From the NCBI GenBank assembly GCA_030018855.1, contig JASEHG010000071.1, positions 1 to 9,061 on the forward strand: a DNA stretch of 9,061 nt, given 5' to 3'. Below the pieces are notes generated by a model. It ran no database searches. It was not told the DNA's origin and was given only the letters and a program-made list of their open reading frames with translations. The stretch is from Candidatus Brocadiaceae bacterium (GTDB taxonomy: Bacteria; Planctomycetota; Brocadiia; Brocadiales; Bathyanammoxibiaceae). Below are positions 6,050 to 9,061 of the stretch, in pieces (positions within the stretch are counted from its first letter, which is position 1; every line of letters begins with the position of its first letter). A program made the position numbers and the translations under genes.

Positions 6050-6862
6050 ATGCCTATAAATTATTACGCCATACTGCAGGTCCAGGAAGGGGCTGGCCAG
6101 GAGGAGATAAAGCGCTCCTTCAGAAGGCTGGTCAAGGAATATCACCCCGACAGGAACGGGAACGAACCCTGGGCGGCAGATAAAGTTAAACTGGTCATCC
6201 AGGCCTATAAGACCCTGAGCGACGATTCCCACAGAAAACTCTATGACAGGTTGCTCAAGTTAAGGAAGAACGGGGCATGTGAGACGCCGGAGAGGCATCA
6301 AAACAGCCTCCATACCCTGGCAAGGAACATGTTACTAGACCTCCTGGATGGAAAGGGCACCCCTGCCCTGGAGAGCTACGAACGGTTGAGAAAGACTGTC
6401 TCGGGGTTACACCTCCTGAACTACTTCACCTTTAAGGATTACATAGACTGTACCTTCCTGCTGGCCGAAGAGTATGAACGGCAGAAGAAGCATATGTTGG
6501 CCCTGGAACTTTATGAAGAGACCTATTACCAGCTCCAGCAGAAGGCCAAGAGGCAGTATCTATTTGACGAGATTAAGGACAGGATACAGAGGATATACTG
6601 TCGTGTGCTGGCCCGACGGGCCTCCCCGAAGGAGGCCATCTTTTACTATGAGAAGGCCCTTGAGCTGGACCTGGGACGGGCGGAGCGTGCCTTCGTGCAC
6701 AAGAAGATAGCCGAATCCCATTTTAAACAGGGAGACCCCTTCGCGGCCTCGGGACACCTTAAACTTGCCCTCTCCCTCAAACCCAATCTACGAGGGGTCC
6801 ATAGACTCCTGGCCTGGTTAAACCAGACTCCTCCTCTCGGCAATTGTAGAGCCCCTCAGTGA
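6050..6862 (+). CDS. J-domain protein with C-terminal TPR repeats
   Basis: Probable cytosolic Hsp70 (DnaK) co-chaperone of the class C type. An N-terminal J domain (about residues 4-64) has helix II and the catalytic HPD at residues 32-34 (KEYHPDRN), then the helix III/IV region ending in SHRKLYDRLL. No G/F-rich linker, zinc-finger cysteines or DnaJ C-terminal domain follow. Instead an alpha-helical part with at least two TPR-like units is seen (AIFYYEKALELD and ASGHLKLALSLKPN, about residues 190-250). It is therefore not DnaJ itself; the client or partner is unknown. From ATG 6050 it is 270 aa. ATG 6035 and TTG 6020 are in-frame alternatives; 6050 places MPINYYAIL exactly at the J-domain start. 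The end overlaps the purC start by 4 nt. No transmembrane segment or signal peptide. Confidence 0.88.
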   Translation: MPINYYAILQVQEGAGQEEIKRSFRRLVKEYHPDRNGNEPWAADKVKLVIQAYKTLSDDSHRKLYDRLLKLRKNGACETPERHQNSLHTLARNMLLDLLDGKGTPALESYERLRKTVSGLHLLNYFTFKDYIDCTFLLAEEYERQKKHMLALELYEETYYQLQQKAKRQYLFDEIKDRIQRIYCRVLARRASPKEAIFYYEKALELDLGRAERAFVHKKIAESHFKQGDPFAASGHLKLALSLKPNLRGVHRLLAWLNQTPPLGNCRAPQ

Positions 6863-7758
6863 AGCCAGGCTATGACGTCCTCCTTGAGACCCATCTCCCC
6901 ATACCACTCCTGAAGAGGGGAAAGGTCAGGGATATATATGCACTGGATAATAGCCTGCTCATTGTCGCTACGGACAGGATATCCGTCTTTGACGTAGTCC
7001 TTCCTACGGCCATCCCCAACAAGGGCAAAATCCTTACCGCCCTGTCTGAGTTCTGGTTCAAGAAGTTAGAACCCCTGGCGCCCTCTCATTTTATTACCAC
7101 TGATATTAAAGAGATGGGCAAAAGGGCACAGGCCTTTGCAGATATCCTCCAGGGGCGGTCTATGCTGGTAAAAAAGGCTGACCCACTCCCCGTAGAGTGT
7201 GTAATCAGGGGGTACCTTGCAGGCTCGGCCTGGAAAGAGTATGAATCTACTGGAAGGTGCCAAGACGTGAAACTGCCCCCGGGCCTCAACCAATCAGAGA
7301 GACTGCCTGAGCCAATCTTCACCCCAGCCACCAAGGCCACCAGCGGCCACGACGAGAATATCCCTATTACTAAAGTACAAGAGATGTTGGGAGAGGAAGT
7401 TACCAAAGAGATAAAGGGAAAGAGTATCACACTCTTTAGAGAGGCCAGTACCCATGCCCAGGAGAGGGGGATTATTATTGCTGATGCCAAGCTGGAGTGG
7501 GGCAGATTTGGTAATGAGTTGATACTTATTGATGAGGCCTTCACCCCGGATAGCTCCCGCTTCTGGCCCCTGGAGGATTATACGCCGGGAAGGCCACAGG
7601 TCTCCTTTGATAAGCAATACGTCCGTGACTTCGTGGAGCAGATAGGTTGGGACAAGACCCCCCCTGCCCCCTTCCTACCAAAGGAAATCGTGCATAGGAC
7701 GCTGGAAAAGTACCTTGAGGCCTACCGCAGGATTACGGGCAGGGAACTGTCCCTGTAA
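6859..7758 (+). CDS. purC: Phosphoribosylaminoimidazole-succinocarboxamide synthase (SAICAR synthase)
   Basis: Cytosolic purine-synthesis enzyme that ligates aspartate to CAIR using ATP to give SAICAR. Conserved blocks are RGKVRDIY (residues 20-27, ATP binding), ATDRISVFD (37-45), CVIRGYLAGSAW, KATSGHDENIP (159-169), DEAFTPDSSRFW (225-236) and a C-terminal WDKTPPAP. At 299 aa it is the long form resembling yeast ADE1, not the roughly 237-aa E. coli form. The start GTG 6859 overlaps the J-protein stop as GTGA, which indicates translational coupling; the motif-containing N-terminus MKPGYDVLLETHLP supports this start. No other pur gene is nearby, so its pairing with a J-protein is unusual. A hairpin begins right after the TAA. 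Confidence 0.97.
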   Translation: MKPGYDVLLETHLPIPLLKRGKVRDIYALDNSLLIVATDRISVFDVVLPTAIPNKGKILTALSEFWFKKLEPLAPSHFITTDIKEMGKRAQAFADILQGRSMLVKKADPLPVECVIRGYLAGSAWKEYESTGRCQDVKLPPGLNQSERLPEPIFTPATKATSGHDENIPITKVQEMLGEEVTKEIKGKSITLFREASTHAQERGIIIADAKLEWGRFGNELILIDEAFTPDSSRFWPLEDYTPGRPQVSFDKQYVRDFVEQIGWDKTPPAPFLPKEIVHRTLEKYLEAYRRITGRELSL

Positions 7759-7777
7759 TGCGGAATTAAATTCCGCA
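7759..7777 (+). terminator. Hairpin immediately after purC
   Basis: TGCGGAAT (7759-7766) pairs with ATTCCGCA (7770-7777) as a perfect 8-bp stem with a 3-nt loop, starting on the base after the purC stop. No U-tract follows; C/T-rich heptamer repeats do. It could act as a terminator or 3' end stabiliser between the converging purC and nth genes. Confidence 0.45.
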
Positions 7778-7797
7778 TTCCGCATTCCCCATTCCGC
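7770..7797. repeat. Four tandem 7-nt units (ATTCCGC)
   Basis: Four head-to-tail heptamers: ATTCCGC, ATTCCGC, ATTCCCC, ATTCCGC. The first also forms the right arm of the post-purC hairpin. The remaining gap to nth (7798-7837) holds a GAACGTTC palindrome and nothing recognisably coding. Confidence 0.7.
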
Positions 7798-7837
7798 ACT
7801 CGGAACGCAATCCACATTTAGAACGTTCCACGTTTTC

Positions 7838-8491
7838 CTAACGGTGGCGGCTAACCCCTACCTTCTGACAGTATTTCTCCACAGGGCAGATACTACACCT
7901 GGGGGACACCGGCACACATATATTCTGACCGTGGGTGACCAGGAGGTCATTGATAGAAATCCAGTACCTCCTCGGAAGTACCTCTCTAAGGGCAAACTCG
8001 GTCTCCCGCGGGGTCCTGGTACTGACGTAACCCAAACGGTTCACTATCCTGTGGACGTGGGTATCAACGCATATACCTGGTTTGCCGTAGCCGACGGTTA
8101 CCACCAGGTTGGCCGTCTTCCTCCCCACACCGTTCAATTCAAGCAGCCCTTCCAGGGTATCTGGGACCTTCCCATGATACTTGTCCATAAGGACCCGGGA
8201 AATCTCTTTTATCCGTCTAGCCTTTGTCTTATAGAAACCTACTGGGTAGATTGCCTTCTCTATGGTGGAGACGTCCAGGGAGGTCATCTCCTCCGGCCCC
8301 TCAGCCAGACTAAATAGCCTTTCAGAGGCCCGTGAGGTGACATCGTCTTTGGTGCGGAGACTCAACAGACAAGATACCAACACCTTAAATACTTTAGAGG
8401 AATTTCCACTACGTGCAACCACACTCACGGCAGGTTCCCTGTATTTCTTATTCTCCTGCTTTAAGATGGTAAGCACTCGGGAAATGTCCAT
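7838..8491 (-). CDS. nth: Endonuclease III (DNA glycosylase/AP lyase, 4Fe-4S)
   Basis: Base-excision-repair enzyme that removes oxidised pyrimidines and cleaves AP sites. Numbered from ATG 8491 (217 aa), the helix-hairpin-helix LNGVGRKTANLVV contains catalytic Lys125. Asp143 follows 18 residues later in VDTHVHR, the same spacing as Lys120/Asp138 of E. coli. The C-terminal cluster ligands Cys192, Cys199, Cys202 and Cys208 fit C-x6-C-x2-C-x5-C exactly. The early motif reads LLSLRTKDDVT, where E. coli has LLSAQATD; I recall RT-type versions from thermophile and archaeal-like Nth proteins. The ATG has AGGA and AGGTGA close upstream; an in-frame GTG at 8506 is the alternative. It converges on purC and lies behind a small gene that starts at 8761, probably in one transcript. 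Confidence 0.96.
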   Translation of the reverse strand: MDISRVLTILKQENKKYREPAVSVVARSGNSSKVFKVLVSCLLSLRTKDDVTSRASERLFSLAEGPEEMTSLDVSTIEKAIYPVGFYKTKARRIKEISRVLMDKYHGKVPDTLEGLLELNGVGRKTANLVVTVGYGKPGICVDTHVHRIVNRLGYVSTRTPRETEFALREVLPRRYWISINDLLVTHGQNICVPVSPRCSICPVEKYCQKVGVSRHR

Positions 8492-8544
8492 CAGGTCCTG
8501 GCTCACCTGGGAGGTGTAGAGAGAGAAGTTCTTCGGGGAGGAAA

Positions 8545-8571
8545 GGCGTGGCTAAAGGGATGTAACACGCC
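8545..8571 (-). other. Hairpin between the small gene and nth
   Basis: GGCGTG (8545-8550) and CACGCC (8566-8571) form a 6-bp perfect stem with a 15-nt loop. On the minus strand it is followed by TTTCC. It could attenuate or process the transcript between the two genes; too weak to call a terminator. Confidence 0.3.
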
Positions 8572-8578
8572 CTCTTTC

Positions 8579-8761
8579 TCAATGAAGGGGTGTGCAAGGC
8601 AGATTATGAAAGCTTTCTTCCTCTTCCAGGTCTTTATCTAGCTCAAACTCAATTTCTTTCCTGGGTTCTAAGACCAGCTTTCTGTACCGCTCCTTTATTA
8701 ATGCTAGTCTCTCCAGCTTCCGCTTATTGAGCCATTCTCCGACCTTCATCTTTACTAGCAT
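8579..8761 (-). CDS. Small charged protein, function unknown
   Basis: 60 residues, not recognised. Residues 4-35 are strongly basic and likely helical (GEWLNKRKLERLALIKERYRK). Residues 36-49 are acidic, ending in a run of four Glu. There is no cysteine pair, signal peptide or membrane helix. In favour of a real gene: ATG 8761 has GAGGT/AGGGA a few bases upstream, a perfect-consensus promoter lies about 95 nt upstream on the same strand, nth follows in the same direction after about 90 nt, and the composition is protein-like. Against: short length and no known family. The basic-then-acidic layout could suit a nucleic-acid or protein-binding role, but that is speculation. Confidence 0.5.
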   Translation of the reverse strand: MLVKMKVGEWLNKRKLERLALIKERYRKLVLEPRKEIEFELDKDLEEEESFHNLPCTPLH

Positions 8762-8766
8762 CTTCC

Positions 8767-8802
8767 CTACCTCACCGCCAGATATTCGCCATAGAAGTCC
8801 AT
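8767..8802 (-). other. Possible leader peptide (11 codons)
   Basis: An ATG at 8802 opens an 11-codon frame, MDFYGEYLAVR, closed by TAG 5 nt before the start of the 60-aa gene. It lies inside the predicted leader downstream of the TTGACA/TATAAT promoter. The stop sits beside the ribosome site of the next gene, so coupled or attenuated translation is possible. No run of a single regulatory amino acid is visible. Confidence 0.25.
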
Positions 8803-8855
8803 GGGAACCACCACTAAACCATGAAATCTAATGCAAGGCGAGAAAAACGGAAGGA

Positions 8856-8883
8856 ATTATAACGCAGAGTCTAAAGCTGTCAA
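8856..8883 (-). promoter_or_regulatory. Perfect-consensus sigma70 promoter for small gene/nth
   Basis: On the minus strand TTGACA (8883-8878) and TATAAT (8861-8856) both match consensus exactly, separated by 16 nt. The start would be near 8849, giving a leader of about 88 nt before ATG 8761. Confidence 0.75.
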
Positions 8884-8926
8884 GGTCATGGAGAGAAAAT
8901 TTTATTAGGAAGATTGTAAGGTGTAA

Positions 8927-8956
8927 ATTGTAAATTTTAAATTTAAAATTTACAAT
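8927..8956. repeat. 30-bp perfect palindrome
   Basis: ATTGTAAATTTTAAA (8927-8941) is followed directly by its exact reverse complement (8942-8956) with no spacer. The sequence is 90% A/T. It lies almost midway between the leftward promoter (-35 at 8883) and the rightward one (-35 at 8997). Possible roles are an operator for a dimeric regulator, a cruciform/UP-like element, or slippage-derived repeat. Confidence 0.7.
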
Positions 8957-8965
8957 ATGACTTCG

Positions 8966-8996
8966 CCCCCTAGCCCCTACCCCCTAGTTAATCCCC
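8966..8996 (-). other. Four-tract G-run, G-quadruplex candidate
   Basis: C-runs at 8966-8970, 8974-8977, 8980-8984 and 8993-8996 give four G-runs of 4-5 on the minus strand, with gaps of 8, 2 and 3 nt. The block abuts the -35 of the rightward promoter. It is also a drifting CCCCTAG-type repeat. Confidence 0.4.
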
Positions 8997-9025
8997 TTGC
9001 AAGGAGAAGGTACTGCCTCTATAAT
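8997..9025 (+). promoter_or_regulatory. Rightward promoter before the window-edge gene
   Basis: TTGCAA (8997-9002, 4 of 6 consensus) is followed after 17 nt by a perfect TATAAT (9020-9025). A start near 9032 would leave a leader of under 20 nt to the ATG at 9049. Confidence 0.5.
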
Positions 9026-9048
9026 CACGCAAAAGAATGGGAGGAGGA

Positions 9049-9061
9049 ATGAAATATAAGG
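9049..9061 (+). CDS. Start of a truncated gene at the window edge
   Basis: ATG 9049 (reading M-K-Y-K) follows a purine-rich GGGAGGAGGA ribosome site and a promoter at 8997-9025. An in-frame ATG at 9037 is the alternative start. Only four codons are visible, so nothing can be said of function. Confidence 0.35.

Noticed and set aside
7770..7797. Possible CRISPR array
   Set aside because: Units are 7 nt with no spacers between them and no cas genes nearby; simple tandem repeat only.
7715..8317. 200-codon plus-strand open frame
   Set aside because: It lies opposite nth, which has all catalytic and Fe-S residues; the plus-strand translation is low in protein-like pattern and begins inside purC.
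8803..8870. Remnant of a longer protein upstream of the 11-codon leader frame
   Set aside because: The frame stays open upstream for about 14 more codons, but these cover the leader and -10 region, with no start codon or known motif.

Overview
This is an ordinary bacterial chromosomal window of about 50% GC by eye. It carries housekeeping genes and no phage, plasmid, transposase or CRISPR signal. Genes are tight (8-nt, 4-nt and 5-nt junctions) and starts include ATG and GTG. The gene set is a trigger factor/ClpP pair, GTP-type PEP carboxykinase, a UbiA/MqnP-like prenyltransferase, long (ADE1-type) SAICAR synthase and an Fe-S endonuclease III. It points to a free-living, probably menaquinone-using bacterium outside the best-studied groups. 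I cannot fix the phylum from sequence alone; a Planctomycetota-like or other deep-branching lineage is only a guess.

Layout. (1) 73-2195, plus strand: tRNA-Gly(GCC), then tig and clpP, with a strong GC hairpin over the clpP stop. (2) 2247-2942, plus strand: one six-helix membrane-protein gene split by an in-frame TGA. Its stop overlaps the stop of the convergent gene behind it. (3) 5633-2939, minus strand: pckG followed by an overlapping MqnP-like prenyltransferase, read from a good sigma70-type promoter. (4) 5634-6049: a control region with two opposed promoters sharing one -35 heptamer, a nested REP-like hairpin and a structured leader. (5) 6050-7758, plus strand: a J-domain/TPR protein coupled to purC by a GTGA overlap. 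(6) 8761-7838, minus strand: a small charged protein and nth behind a perfect-consensus TTGACA/TATAAT promoter. (7) 8884-9061: an AT-rich spacer with a 30-bp perfect palindrome, a four-tract G-run, and a plus-strand promoter reading into a gene that starts at the window edge.

The genes do not form one pathway. Protein folding and quality control (tig, clpP, the J-protein) recur. The others cover gluconeogenesis/anaplerosis (pckG), quinone synthesis (mqnP), purine synthesis (purC) and base-excision repair (nth). No new multi-gene system is evident. The items most worth a second look are the TGA-split membrane gene, the shared -35 divergent promoters, the 30-bp palindrome between two promoters, and the different 7-8-nt degenerate tandem repeats that fill several intergenic gaps.
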